From: Streptomyces omiyaensis
GTDB lineage: Bacteria; Actinomycetota; Actinomycetes; Streptomycetales; Streptomycetaceae
Reading direction: 5' to 3'
Length of the DNA: 64,000 nucleotides
NCBI RefSeq assembly: GCF_014650895.1
Contig: NZ_BMVV01000010.1
Coordinates: 62,001-126,000, forward strand
In this document: piece after piece, positions 1-8,158 of the stretch
Position numbering within the stretch: position 1 is the stretch's first letter
Layout of the letters: every line of letters begins with the position of its first letter
Notes under the pieces: generated by a model
Database searches by the model: none
What the model was told of the DNA's origin: nothing
Seen by the model: the letters and a program-made list of their open reading frames with translations, nothing else
Position numbers and translations under genes: made by a program

Positions 1-1
1 C

Positions 2-1975
2 GAGCACAGCTACCCGCACTGCTGGCGCTGCCACACGGCCCTGCTCTACTACGCGCAGCCGTCCTGGTACATCCGCACCACCGCCGTCAAGGACCGCCTC
101 CTCGAGGAGAACGAGAACACCAACTGGTTCCCGGACTCCGTCAAGCACGGCCGTTTCGGCGACTGGCTGAACAACAACATCGACTGGGCGCTCTCCCGCA
201 ACCGCTACTGGGGCACCCCGCTCCCGATCTGGCGCTGCGAGGAGGGCCACCTCACCTGCGTCGGCTCCCGCGCCGAGCTCACCGAGCTCACCGGCACCGA
301 CCAGTCCGGGCTCGACCCGCACCGCCCCTACATCGACGACGTCACCTTCGCGTGCCCGGCCGAGGGCTGCTCCCTCCAGGCCGTCCGCGTCCCCGAGGTC
401 ATCGACGCCTGGTACGACTCGGGCTCCATGCCGTTCGCCCAGTACGGCTACCCGTACAAGAACAAGGAACTGTTCGAGTCCCGCTACCCGGCGCAGTTCA
501 TCTCCGAGGCCATCGACCAGACCCGCGGCTGGTTCTACACGCTGATGGCCGTCGGCACGCTCGTCTTCGACAAGTCCTCGTACGAGAACGTGGTCTGCCT
601 CGGCCACATCCTCGCCGAGGACGGCCGCAAGATGTCCAAGCACCTCGGCAACATCCTCCAGCCCATCCCGCTGATGGACCAGCACGGCGCCGACGCCGTC
701 CGCTGGTTCATGGCCGCCGGCGGCTCCCCCTGGGCCGCCCGCCGGGTCGGCCACGGCACCATCCAGGAGGTCGTCCGCAAGACCCTCCTCACGTACTGGA
801 ACACGGTCGCCTTCCAGGCCCTGTACGCCCGTACGTCCGGCTGGGCGCCGTCCGCCGCCGACCCGGCCCCGGCCGACCGCTCCGTCCTCGACAAGTGGCT
901 GCTCTCCGAGCTGAACACGCTCGTCGCCGAGGCCACCGAGGCGATGGAGGCGTACGACACCCAGCGCACCGGCAAGCTCCTGTCGGCCTTCGTCGACGAC
1001 CTCTCCAACTGGTACGTGCGCCGCTCCCGCCGCCGCTTCTGGCAGGGCGACAAGGCGGCCCTGCGGACCCTCCACGAGGTCGTCGAGACCGTCACCCGCC
1101 TGATGGCCCCGCTGACCCCCTTCATCACCGAGCGGGTCTGGCAGGACCTGGTCGTCCCGGTCACCCCGGACGCCCCCGAGTCGGTGCACCTCGCCACCTG
1201 GCCGGAGGCCGACGCCGCCCTCGTCGACGGCACCCTCTCCGAGCAGATGGTCCTCGTCCGCCGCCTCGTCGAGCTGGGCCGCGCGACCCGCGCCGAGTCC
1301 GGCGTGAAGACCCGCCAGCCGCTCTCCCGCGCGCTGGTCGCCGCGAGCGGCTTCGCCGCCCTCTCCCCCGAGCTCCAGGCCCAGATCACGGAGGAGCTCA
1401 ACGTCTCCTCCCTGGCCTCCCTCTCGGAGGTCGGCGGCTCGCTGGTCGACACCACCGCCAAGGCGAACTTCCGCGCGCTCGGCAAGCGCTTCGGCAAGGG
1501 CGTCCAGGACGTCGCCAAGGCCGTGGCGGCGGCCGACGCGGCGGCACTGGCGCTGGCCCTGCGGGACGGCGAGGCGAGCCTGGAGGTGAACGGCGAGACC
1601 ATCACCGTCACCCCCGAGGAGATCGTCGTCACCGAGACCCCGCGCGAGGGCTGGTCGGTCGCCTCCGACTCCGGCGCGACGGTCGCCCTCGACCTGGAGA
1701 TCACCCCCGAGCTCCGCAAGGCGGGCCTCGCCCGGGACGCGATCCGCCTCATCCAGGAGGCCCGCAAGAACAGCGGCCTCGACGTCGCGGACCGCATCGC
1801 GCTGCGCTGGACCTCGGCCTCCCCCGAGACGGCGGAGGCCCTCCGGGCCCACGCGGGCCTGATCGCCGACGAGGTCCTGGCGACGGACTACGGGCAGGGC
1901 GAGCCCTCCGAGGGCTACGGACCCGCCTTCGCGGACGAGCCCCTCGCGCTCACCTTCCACCTCCGCAAGGCCTGA
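2..1975 (+). CDS. ileS: Isoleucyl-tRNA synthetase, C-terminal part (5' end outside window)
   Basis: Class I aminoacyl-tRNA synthetase that charges tRNA-Ile in the cytoplasm. The window opens inside the gene; 657 codons before the TGA remain of a protein that is usually about 1,040 aa. Visible are the end of the editing/catalytic region (RNRYWGTPLPIW), the DQTRGWFYTL motif, and the KMSKH ATP-binding signature encoded at 629-643. The anticodon-binding helical domain and a C-terminal domain follow. The KMSKH context (HILAEDGRKMSKHLGN) and the length identify IleRS rather than ValRS or LeuRS. It converges on the divIVA end of the dcw cluster, which is on the opposite strand, and is followed 8 nt later by a strong terminator hairpin. 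Certain apart from the missing 5' end. Confidence 0.97.
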   Translation, partial: EHSYPHCWRCHTALLYYAQPSWYIRTTAVKDRLLEENENTNWFPDSVKHGRFGDWLNNNIDWALSRNRYWGTPLPIWRCEEGHLTCVGSRAELTELTGTDQSGLDPHRPYIDDVTFACPAEGCSLQAVRVPEVIDAWYDSGSMPFAQYGYPYKNKELFESRYPAQFISEAIDQTRGWFYTLMAVGTLVFDKSSYENVVCLGHILAEDGRKMSKHLGNILQPIPLMDQHGADAVRWFMAAGGSPWAARRVGHGTIQEVVRKTLLTYWNTVAFQALYARTSGWAPSAADPAPADRSVLDKWLLSELNTLVAEATEAMEAYDTQRTGKLLSAFVDDLSNWYVRRSRRRFWQGDKAALRTLHEVVETVTRLMAPLTPFITERVWQDLVVPVTPDAPESVHLATWPEADAALVDGTLSEQMVLVRRLVELGRATRAESGVKTRQPLSRALVAASGFAALSPELQAQITEELNVSSLASLSEVGGSLVDTTAKANFRALGKRFGKGVQDVAKAVAAADAAALALALRDGEASLEVNGETITVTPEEIVVTETPREGWSVASDSGATVALDLEITPELRKAGLARDAIRLIQEARKNSGLDVADRIALRWTSASPETAEALRAHAGLIADEVLATDYGQGEPSEGYGPAFADEPLALTFHLRKA

Positions 1976-1983
1976 CCCCACGC

Positions 1984-2021
1984 GAAGGGCCCCGCACTCC
2001 CTCGGGAGTGCGGGGCCCTTC
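1984..2021 (+). terminator. Intrinsic terminator of ileS
   Basis: A perfect 17-bp inverted repeat (1984-2000 with 2005-2021) and a 4-nt loop (ctcg) start 8 nt after the ileS stop. There is no U-tract, as is usual for terminators in this high-GC group. Confidence 0.88.
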
Positions 2022-2059
2022 CGCATGCCGCGGGGGGCGTGAGCCGGGCCCGGACACGG

Positions 2060-2100
2060 CGAAGGGCCAGGGACTGGATCGCTCCAGGCCTGGCCCTTCG
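2060..2100 (-). terminator. Terminator of the ftsZ-divIVA operon
   Basis: Perfect 12-bp arms at 2060-2071 and 2089-2100 flank a 17-nt loop that contains a smaller CTGGA/TCCAG hairpin. It lies 43 nt downstream of the divIVA stop on the minus strand. With the ileS terminator it separates the two convergent transcription units. Confidence 0.8.
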
Positions 2101-2142
2101 GCTGCCGACGGCTACGTGCTCAGCGCACGTTCAGGCGCCGCC

Positions 2143-3213
2143 TCAGTTGTCGTCCTCGTCGATCAGGAAGCCGCGCATCGGCGCGGGCGCCTGCTGCATC
2201 GGCTGCGGCGCCTGCGGCCGCACCGGCGCCATCGGCTGGGTCATCGCCGGGGACATCTGCTGCTGGCCGCCGTAGGACGGGGCACCGCCCATGGGACCGC
2301 CGCCCATCGGGCCGTTGCCGCCGTAGGACGGGGCACCCGCACCGGCCGACGCCATGGACGGGGCCGGCGGCAGCGAGGCCGTGGCCGGGGTCCGCGGCGG
2401 GGCCAGCGAGTCGTCCGCCTGGGTCTCCAGCTGACGCAGCTGGGACTCCAGGTAGGACTTCAGGCGGGTCCGGTACTCGCGCTCGAAGCCGCGCAGGTCC
2501 TCGACCTTGCGCTCCAGCGTGGCGCGGGCGGACTCCAGGGAGCCCATCGCGACGCGGTGCTTCTCCTGCGCGTCCCGCTCCAGGGCGTCCGCCTTGGCAC
2601 GGGCGTCCCGCTCCAGGCCCTCGGCACGGGAGCGCGCCTCGCCGACGATCTTGTTGGCCTCGGAGCGGGCCTCGGCGATCGCCTGGTCGGCGGTCTGCTG
2701 GGCCAGCGAGAGGACACGCGCGGCGCTGTCGCCACCGGGCTGCTGCGGGGGCTGCGGCTGCATCTGCTGCTGCTGCGGGTGGCCCATGGGGCCGCCCTGC
2801 ATCGGGCCGGGACCCATCGGACCGCCCTGCATCGGGCCCGGACCCATGGGTCCGCCCTGCATGGGGCCGGCGGGAAGCTGAGGAGCACCGGAAGGCAGCT
2901 GCGGCGGGCCCATCTGCGGCGGCTGCTGCTGGACCGGCGGACCGGATATGGCCGCGGGCACGGGGGCGCCGGGACCGACGGGACGGTTGTCCTGCGGCTC
3001 CGGGGGCTTGCGCATGGCCTGCTGCTGGTTCTGGGCGGCGGCGCGCGTCGCGGCGGCCAGCTTCGCGCGCAGGTCCTCGTTCTCGCGGAGCAGGCGGGTC
3101 AGCTCGGCCTCGACCTCGTCGAGAAAGGCATCGACCTCGTCCTCGTCATAGCCTTCTCGAAGGCGGACGGTCGTGAACTGCTTGTTCCGCACGTCCTCGG
3201 GGGTCAGCGGCAT
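2143..3213 (-). CDS. divIVA: DivIVA/Wag31 polar growth determinant
   Basis: Coiled-coil cytoskeletal protein that marks curved membrane at hyphal tips and recruits the apical cell-wall synthesis machinery; essential in Streptomyces. The 356-aa product has the canonical N-terminal DivIVA membrane-targeting domain (MPLTPEDVRNKQFTTVRLRE, residues 1-20, continuing to about 65). A long Q/P/G/M-rich linker contains tandem GPMQGGPMG-type units around residues 115-150. A long coiled coil spans about 170-285, and a Gly/Met/Pro-rich tail ends in LIDEDDN. It is the last gene of the ftsZ-pgeF-yggS-sepF-sepG-divIVA series, with a terminator downstream. The long repetitive linker is typical of streptomycete DivIVA and is likely to vary between strains. 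Confidence 0.97.
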   Translation of the reverse strand: MPLTPEDVRNKQFTTVRLREGYDEDEVDAFLDEVEAELTRLLRENEDLRAKLAAATRAAAQNQQQAMRKPPEPQDNRPVGPGAPVPAAISGPPVQQQPPQMGPPQLPSGAPQLPAGPMQGGPMGPGPMQGGPMGPGPMQGGPMGHPQQQQMQPQPPQQPGGDSAARVLSLAQQTADQAIAEARSEANKIVGEARSRAEGLERDARAKADALERDAQEKHRVAMGSLESARATLERKVEDLRGFEREYRTRLKSYLESQLRQLETQADDSLAPPRTPATASLPPAPSMASAGAGAPSYGGNGPMGGGPMGGAPSYGGQQQMSPAMTQPMAPVRPQAPQPMQQAPAPMRGFLIDEDDN

Positions 3214-3268
3214 CTCTTCTTCACCTCTACGTAGTCGTCGGCAGTCGGCAGGACCGTATCGTCCACAC

Positions 3269-3559
3269 TCACCTCGCGAGGGAGTTCACGACGGAGATGA
3301 GGATGTAGACGATGATCATCAGAACGAAGAAGGACAGGTCGAGTGCCACGCCCCCGAGACGCAACGGCGGGATGAGTCGCCGCAGAAGCTTGAGCGGTGG
3401 ATCGGTCACAGTGTAGGTGGCCTCCAGAACGACCACCATCGCCTTACCGGGTTGCCATGAACGGGCGAACTGGAAGACGTAGTCCATGACCAGCCGGAAG
3501 ATCAGGAAGACGAGGAAGCACATCAGCGCGATGTAGACCACCTGTAGTGCGACGCCCAT
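3269..3559 (-). CDS. sepG: YggT-family membrane protein SepG/YlmG
   Basis: Small integral membrane protein (96 aa) of the YggT/YlmG family. A hydrophobic segment at about residues 5-25 (VVYIALMCFLVFLIFRLVMD) and another at the C-terminus (FFVLMIIVYILISVVNS) bracket a central loop with the family signature PPLKLLRRLIPP. In S. coelicolor the protein at this position, SepG, helps place SsgB at sporulation septa and affects nucleoid compaction; that role is carried over from family and context. It is preceded by a good ribosome site (GGAGAGGG) and lies between sepF and divIVA in the same orientation. Confidence 0.92.
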   Translation of the reverse strand: MGVALQVVYIALMCFLVFLIFRLVMDYVFQFARSWQPGKAMVVVLEATYTVTDPPLKLLRRLIPPLRLGGVALDLSFFVLMIIVYILISVVNSLAR

Positions 3560-3640
3560 CCCGCGGTTCCCTCTCCCCTGGCTTCCGTGTACTCAGCTTG
3601 CTCCGGCCGCTCCCGCGGCCGGTCCGTCCGGTCTCGTTTC

Positions 3641-4261
3641 TCAGCTCTGGTTGAAGAATCCGCCCTCTGCGATCCGGGCCTTGTCCTCCGCCGTGACATC
3701 GACGTTAGCAGGCGACAACAGGAACACCTTCTGCGTCACGCGCTCAATGCTGCCATGGAGCCCGAAGACGAGTCCGGCGGCAAAGTCGACAAGTCGCTTC
3801 GCGTCCGTGTCGTCCATCTCCGTGAGGTTCATGATCACCGGAGTGCCCTCGCGGAAGTGTTCCCCGATGGTACGGGCCTCGTTGTAGGTCCGGGGGTGCA
3901 GCGTGGTGATGCGGTAGGGCTCCCGCTCGGACACGACCTTGGGCATGATCACCGGTGCGTTCTTCTCCAGGCTCGGGCGTTCGGGTGTGATGGATGCCAC
4001 GGGGGCAATTCGGGCCGGACGACCGCTTTCGGCGAGTACCGGGGCAGAGTGCGCGACCGGTTCGCGGGGAGCGGGCGGCGCCACGACGCGCACCGGCTCC
4101 TCGCGCTCGATCTGGCGCGGAGGGGTGTGGCGCCGCTCCCGCTCGGGCTCGGGCTCCAGCTCGGGTTCGAAGTCGTCATCGGGGTCGAAGCCCCGGCCGT
4201 CGTACCCATCGTCCTCCACGAGACCGAGGTAGACCGCCATCTTGCGCATCGCGCCGGCCAT
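3641..4261 (-). CDS. sepF: Cell division protein SepF
   Basis: FtsZ-binding membrane anchor of the divisome. The 206-aa product has a short N-terminal amphipathic segment (MAGAMRKMAVYLGL) that would bind membrane. An acidic and charged linker follows (residues 18-100, rich in E/P/R), then a C-terminal SepF domain of about 85 residues. That domain contains TLHPRTYNEARTIGEHFREG, PVIMNLTEMDD and DFAAGLVFGLHGSIERV, the glycine-containing dimer interface. The start is supported by an AG-rich ribosome site (GGAGGAATCGGAGA). It lies between yggS and sepG in the conserved ylm-type order downstream of ftsZ. Confidence 0.97.
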   Translation of the reverse strand: MAGAMRKMAVYLGLVEDDGYDGRGFDPDDDFEPELEPEPERERRHTPPRQIEREEPVRVVAPPAPREPVAHSAPVLAESGRPARIAPVASITPERPSLEKNAPVIMPKVVSEREPYRITTLHPRTYNEARTIGEHFREGTPVIMNLTEMDDTDAKRLVDFAAGLVFGLHGSIERVTQKVFLLSPANVDVTAEDKARIAEGGFFNQS

Positions 4262-4382
4262 TCTCCGATTCCTCCGCTCTGTGGTGGATCGGCCTCGTCA
4301 CCAAGAGCCCGCGATCCACGGGCCACTCCGCCGTTCGCGGAATGACCATATTTTCTGCTGTGGTCCGACCTGCTTCGCGACG

Positions 4383-5102
4383 TTACCCGAGCTTCGGGCG
4401 GACACCGAGTACCGCCGTACCGACGCGTACATGTGTCGCCCCGGCGGCGATGGCGTCCTCGAGGTCCGCGCTCATGCCCGCCGACACCATGTTCGCAGCC
4501 GGACGGGTCGTGCGCAGGGCAGTCGACAAATCCATCAGCCGGTCGAAGGCGGCGCGCTGCCGGCCCGCGTACTCGCCCACCAGCGGGGCCACCGTCATCA
4601 GTCCGTCGAGCCGCAGTCCGGGGGCCTCGTCGAGGGCGGCGGCCACCTCCTCGATCCCGTCCGGCGCCACGCCGCCGCGGTCGCCGCGGCCGCCGGCCTC
4701 GGCGTCGAGGGCGACCTGGATCAGGCAGCCGAGCTCGTGCCCCGCCTTCCCCGCGGCCGCGGAGAGGGAGGAGACGAGCCTGAGCCGGTCGACGGACTGC
4801 ACGACACCGGCGTAGCCGACCACCGATCTGACCTTGTTGGTCTGCAGCTGACCGACGAAGTGCCAGGTGAGATCGAGGTCGGCGCAGGCGGCCGCCTTCG
4901 GCGCCGCGTCCTGGTCGCGGTTCTCCGCCACGTCGCGCACCCCGAGCCCGTGCAGGATCCGCACGTCGCTCGCGGGGTAGGTCTTGGTGACGACGATCAG
5001 GGTCACCTCCTCGCGGGGGCGGCCGGCGGCGGCGCAGGCGGCGGCGATCCGCTCCTCCACCCGTGCCAGGTTCTCCGCGAGTTCGGCCTTGCGGTCCGTC
5101 AT
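4383..5102 (-). CDS. YggS/YlmE-type pyridoxal phosphate homeostasis protein
   Basis: Cytoplasmic PLP-binding protein of the YggS/PROSC family, a single alanine-racemase-like TIM barrel without known catalytic activity that buffers PLP. The 239-aa product has the PLP lysine in VVTKTYPA (K39), the HFVGQLQTNK motif, and the C-terminal SAGMSADLEDAIAAGATHVR phosphate-binding region. The ATG at 5102 overlaps the upstream pgeF stop in an ATGA junction, implying translational coupling. One deviation is VAENRDQDAAPK where most homologues have GENRVQE(A/E)..K. Longer upstream in-frame sequence belongs to the antisense frame of pgeF and is not part of this gene. Confidence 0.94.
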   Translation of the reverse strand: MTDRKAELAENLARVEERIAAACAAAGRPREEVTLIVVTKTYPASDVRILHGLGVRDVAENRDQDAAPKAAACADLDLTWHFVGQLQTNKVRSVVGYAGVVQSVDRLRLVSSLSAAAGKAGHELGCLIQVALDAEAGGRGDRGGVAPDGIEEVAAALDEAPGLRLDGLMTVAPLVGEYAGRQRAAFDRLMDLSTALRTTRPAANMVSAGMSADLEDAIAAGATHVRVGTAVLGVRPKLG

Positions 5103-5842
5103 GCCTCTTCCCTGCCCAACCAGACATATCCCGCGAGTCGCCCCGTGGTGCGGTCGCGTCGGTACGAGTAGTGGTCCGGGGACTCCAGGGTGCAGACCCC
5201 GGCGTCCTCGATGTCGGTCACCCCGAGGCGGGCCAGCTGGTCCCGGACGCCGGCGGCGACGTCGACGGCGGGGGTGCCCCAGGAGGTCTCGGCGTACGCG
5301 CCGGGTTCGACGGCGGCGACCTCGGCGCGCATCGCCTCGGGGACCTCGTAACAGCGTCCGCAGACGGCGGGGCCGGTGCGGGCGGTGATCCGGCCGGGCT
5401 CGGCGCCGAGCTCCGCCATCGCCGCGACGGCGGCGGGGACGACCCCGGCGATCATCCCGGGCCGCCCGGCGTGGGCGGCGGCGACGACGCCGGCGACCGG
5501 GTCGGCGAGGAGGACGGGGACGCAGTCCGCGGTGAGGACGGCGAGGCCGAGCCCGCGGCGGGTGGTGACGATCGCGTCGACGGCGGGGACGGCCCCGTCG
5601 CCGTCCCAGGGGCCGTCGACCACGGCGACGCCGGCGCCGTGGACCTGGTTCATCCAGACGACCAGGGCGGGGTCGAGCCCCAGACCGGCGGCGGCGCGGG
5701 CCCGGTTGGCCCGGACGGCCTCCGGGTCGTCGCCGACGGCGCCGCCGAGGTTGAGCTGCTCGTACGGAACGGCGCTCACCCCGCCCCACCTGTCGGTGAA
5801 GGCGAAGTGCGCGCCGTTCGTGGAGGAGCGGTGCCCTATCAC
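5099..5842 (-). CDS. pgeF: Peptidoglycan editing factor PgeF / YfiH (multicopper-oxidase-like) family protein
   Basis: YfiH/YlmD/DUF152 family. In E. coli the homologue removes muropeptides carrying L-Ser in place of L-Ala; other members act on purine nucleosides. The 247-aa product shows the conserved metal ligands: His in MNQVHGAGV, Cys in LTADCVPVLLAD, and His in VAAAHAGRPGM. The GPAVCGRCYEVPE segment is also typical. It begins with GTG overlapping the ftsZ stop (GTGA) and ends overlapping the yggS start (ATGA). It is therefore the middle of a tightly coupled ftsZ-pgeF-yggS unit, consistent with a cell-wall role. Which substrate it uses here cannot be read from the sequence. Confidence 0.93.
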   Translation of the reverse strand: MIGHRSSTNGAHFAFTDRWGGVSAVPYEQLNLGGAVGDDPEAVRANRARAAAGLGLDPALVVWMNQVHGAGVAVVDGPWDGDGAVPAVDAIVTTRRGLGLAVLTADCVPVLLADPVAGVVAAAHAGRPGMIAGVVPAAVAAMAELGAEPGRITARTGPAVCGRCYEVPEAMRAEVAAVEPGAYAETSWGTPAVDVAAGVRDQLARLGVTDIEDAGVCTLESPDHYSYRRDRTTGRLAGYVWLGREEA

Positions 5843-7050
5843 TTCAGGAAGTCCGGCACGTCCAGCTCCTCGGCGGGGCTGTCCGTGTACGGGCGGGCCG
5901 GCGGGACCACCGGCGGGACGGGCGGCAGCGGGGCCTCGTTGACCTGCGGGGCGGGCTCGGCCGGGGCGGCGACGGGCTCCTCGCGGGGGGTCACCGTGCC
6001 GAGGCCGCCGAGCGGGCGGGGGGTCTCGATGCGCGGGGGCGGGGCCGGCTCCTCGCGCTTCGCGGAGACCGCGCCGATGATGTTGTCCCGGCGGGCCGGC
6101 GGCTGGCCGCCGTCGAAGCCGGCCGCGATGACGGTGACCCGGACCTCGTCGCCGAGGGCGTCGTCGATGACGGCGCCGAAGATGATGTTGGCCTCCGGGT
6201 GGGCGGCCTCGCTGACCAGCTGGGCGGCCTCGTTGATCTCGAAGAGACCGAGGTCGCTGCCGCCGGAGATGGAGAGGAGCACACCGCGGGCGCCGTCGAT
6301 GGACGCCTCCAGGAGCGGCGAGGAGATCGCCATCTCCGCGGCGGCCACCGCGCGGTCGTCGCCGCGGGCGGAGCCGATGCCCATGAGGGCGGACCCGGCC
6401 TCGGACATGACCGACTTGACGTCGGCGAAGTCGAGGTTGATCAGACCCGGGGTGGTGATGAGGTCGGTGATGCCCTGGACGCCGCTGAGCAGGACCTGGT
6501 CGGCCGACTTGAAGGCGTCGAGGACCGAGACCTGGCGGTCCGAGATGGACAGCAGGCGGTCGTTCGGGATGACGATGAGGGTGTCGACCTCTTCGCGGAG
6601 CTCGGCGATGCCGTCCTCCGCCTGGTTGGCGCGCCGACGGCCCTCGAAGGTGAACGGGCGGGTGACCACGCCGATGGTCAGGGCGCCGAGCGAGCGTGCG
6701 ATGTTGGCGACGACGGGCGCGCCGCCGGTGCCGGTGCCGCCGCCCTCGCCGGCGGTGACGAAGACCATGTCGGCCCCCTTGAGGACCTCCTCGATCTCCT
6801 CGCGGTGGTCCTCGGCCGCCTTGCGGCCGACGGCAGGGTTCGCCCCGGCCCCGAGGCCGCGGGTCAGTTCACGGCCGACGTCGAGCTTGACGTCGGCGTC
6901 GCTCATCAACAGTGCCTGTGCGTCGGTGTTGATGGCGATGAACTCGACGCCCTTGAGACCGACCTCGATCATTCGGTTGATGGCATTGACACCACCGCCG
7001 CCGACACCGATGACCTTGATGACTGCGAGGTAGTTCTGCGGTGCTGCCAC
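5839..7050 (-). CDS. ftsZ: Cell division protein FtsZ
   Basis: Tubulin-like GTPase that forms Z-rings at vegetative cross-walls and sporulation septa. The N-terminal GTP site (VIGVGGGGVNAINRM), the tubulin signature GEGGGTGTGGAPV and the T7-loop region (NLDFADVKSVM) are all present. A variable Pro/Ala/Glu-rich linker follows, and the conserved C-terminal peptide is EELDVPDFLK. I chose the GTG at 7050 (403 aa, beginning VAAPQNYLAVIK). It has an AGAGG ribosome site 8 nt upstream, and it is the start I recall for streptomycete FtsZ. An in-frame ATG 36 nt further upstream (7086) has no ribosome site. Expression is from the gene-free region between ftsQ and ftsZ. Confidence 0.98.
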   Translation of the reverse strand: MAAPQNYLAVIKVIGVGGGGVNAINRMIEVGLKGVEFIAINTDAQALLMSDADVKLDVGRELTRGLGAGANPAVGRKAAEDHREEIEEVLKGADMVFVTAGEGGGTGTGGAPVVANIARSLGALTIGVVTRPFTFEGRRRANQAEDGIAELREEVDTLIVIPNDRLLSISDRQVSVLDAFKSADQVLLSGVQGITDLITTPGLINLDFADVKSVMSEAGSALMGIGSARGDDRAVAAAEMAISSPLLEASIDGARGVLLSISGGSDLGLFEINEAAQLVSEAAHPEANIIFGAVIDDALGDEVRVTVIAAGFDGGQPPARRDNIIGAVSAKREEPAPPPRIETPRPLGGLGTVTPREEPVAAPAEPAPQVNEAPLPPVPPVVPPARPYTDSPAEELDVPDFLK

Positions 7051-7329
7051 GTCGAAGGCCTCTCGCCTCGAGTTACGTGTCGTCATTGCGCGGTGGTTGA
7101 CGCGCCGCGACGACGGATGCCGATGGGGTGGTCCGTTGCGCCGACCCCAACCCTAACGTTGAAGTTTAGGGTTACCAGTGTCTCTGTTCGCTGGACTCTT
7201 CCGAACAGGACACTAAGTCGACAAGCCGCGCGCGTTCAACGAACACGCCGAACCTCCCGTTTTTCTTTTCACCCTATGTGATCACCCGTAGCGCTGGCCA
7301 ACCAGGGTGCTGGCCAGCGCCGATGCGCG
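7051..7329 (-). promoter_or_regulatory. ftsZ promoter region with inverted repeat and GACAC motifs
   Basis: The 279-bp gene-free region between ftsQ and ftsZ corresponds to the place where S. coelicolor carries several ftsZ promoters, one of them sporulation-induced. Directly visible are an 8-bp inverted repeat AACCCTAA/TTAGGGTT (7149-7156 and 7166-7173, 9-nt spacer) and two GACAC pentamers. One pentamer is on the minus strand (7178-7182) and one on the plus strand (7209-7213). GACAC is the core of WhiA sites and WhiA is a known activator of ftsZ, so these are candidate WhiA contacts. Exact transcription starts cannot be assigned by eye. Confidence 0.7.
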
Positions 7330-8133
7330 TCAACTCCCCGACGAGACGGGCGCGCTGGGGGCACTTACGTCGAAGTGCCCCGCTTTGGGGGTCGCCTTCA
7401 TCAGGGCGGTGATCACCCGGGCCTTCGCGGGCCCGTGTTCGGCACTGCCCCAGAAGACGGTGCGATCCCGGGTCAGCTCCAGAGTGACGGAGTCGTACGA
7501 CGAGACGCGCACGACACGAGTGTCCTTCGCGATCGCGTCCGGGAGTTCACTCCGTACGCGCACCGCCTCGGCCAGCAGGCGGTCCGCGTCGAACCGGCGC
7601 AGGCTGGGCGAAGCGGCCACGTCGAGGACGAGCCGGGGGACGCCGCGAGGCGGGGTGGTGACGGTCGCGAACGGGACGGCGGTGGAGTCCACTTCGGTGA
7701 AAGTTCCGCGCTTGTCCAGAAGCAGGACGGGTTTCCTTTCCGTCACCTTCAGACCGATTCCGTGCGGCCAGGACCGGAACACGTCGACCGAGGCGATCCG
7801 GGGCAGTTCCTCCCGGAGCCGGGCCTCGATGGCCTCGGTGTCCACGGTGACCAGCGGGGCGCCGACCGGGACGGCGGCGACGGCCTCGACCTGGGCCGGG
7901 GTGAGCACCGCGGTACCCGAAGTCTTCACAGCTTCCACACGGAACCAGGTCGAGCCGTAGAGGGCCCAGACCGTGCCGCCGGCGAGCAGCAGCACGCCGG
8001 CGGCGACCAGGACCGGCAGCAGTCCGAGCGGGCGGAAGCGGCCGCGCGCGCCCTCCGGCCGCGGCTGCCGGCCCGACGGCCCCCGTCGCTTCACGGTGCC
8101 GCCCTGCTCCGCGGTCGTCGGTCCGGCTGCCAC
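7330..8133 (-). CDS. ftsQ: Cell division protein FtsQ (DivIB)
   Basis: Bitopic divisome protein. The 267-aa product has a basic N-terminal cytoplasmic tail (residues 1-33), one transmembrane helix (about 34-58, LGLLPVLVAAGVLLLAGG) and an extracytoplasmic POTRA domain (FRVEAVKTSGTAVLTPAQVE...). The FtsQ beta-domain follows (SWPHGIGLKVTERKPVLLLD). It lies directly after murG; the murC and ddl genes that often intervene in other bacteria are missing. It bridges the FtsI/FtsW septal synthase to the rest of the divisome. Its stop precedes the ftsZ promoter region. Confidence 0.95.
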   Translation of the reverse strand: MAAGPTTAEQGGTVKRRGPSGRQPRPEGARGRFRPLGLLPVLVAAGVLLLAGGTVWALYGSTWFRVEAVKTSGTAVLTPAQVEAVAAVPVGAPLVTVDTEAIEARLREELPRIASVDVFRSWPHGIGLKVTERKPVLLLDKRGTFTEVDSTAVPFATVTTPPRGVPRLVLDVAASPSLRRFDADRLLAEAVRVRSELPDAIAKDTRVVRVSSYDSVTLELTRDRTVFWGSAEHGPAKARVITALMKATPKAGHFDVSAPSAPVSSGS

Positions 8134-8158
8134 GCGCGCCTCTTCCCTCGGTCCTCCG

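Noticed and set aside
352..3234. Long plus-strand frame across ileS and antisense to divIVA (960 codons)
   Set aside because: It crosses the end of ileS and two terminators and has an Arg/Pro/Gly-rich composition typical of shadow frames in high-GC DNA. The real genes on either side have clear motifs.
7171..7184. Possible BldD box in the ftsZ promoter (TTACCAGTGTCTC)
   Set aside because: It agrees only in part with the BldD consensus; the match is too weak to annotate separately.
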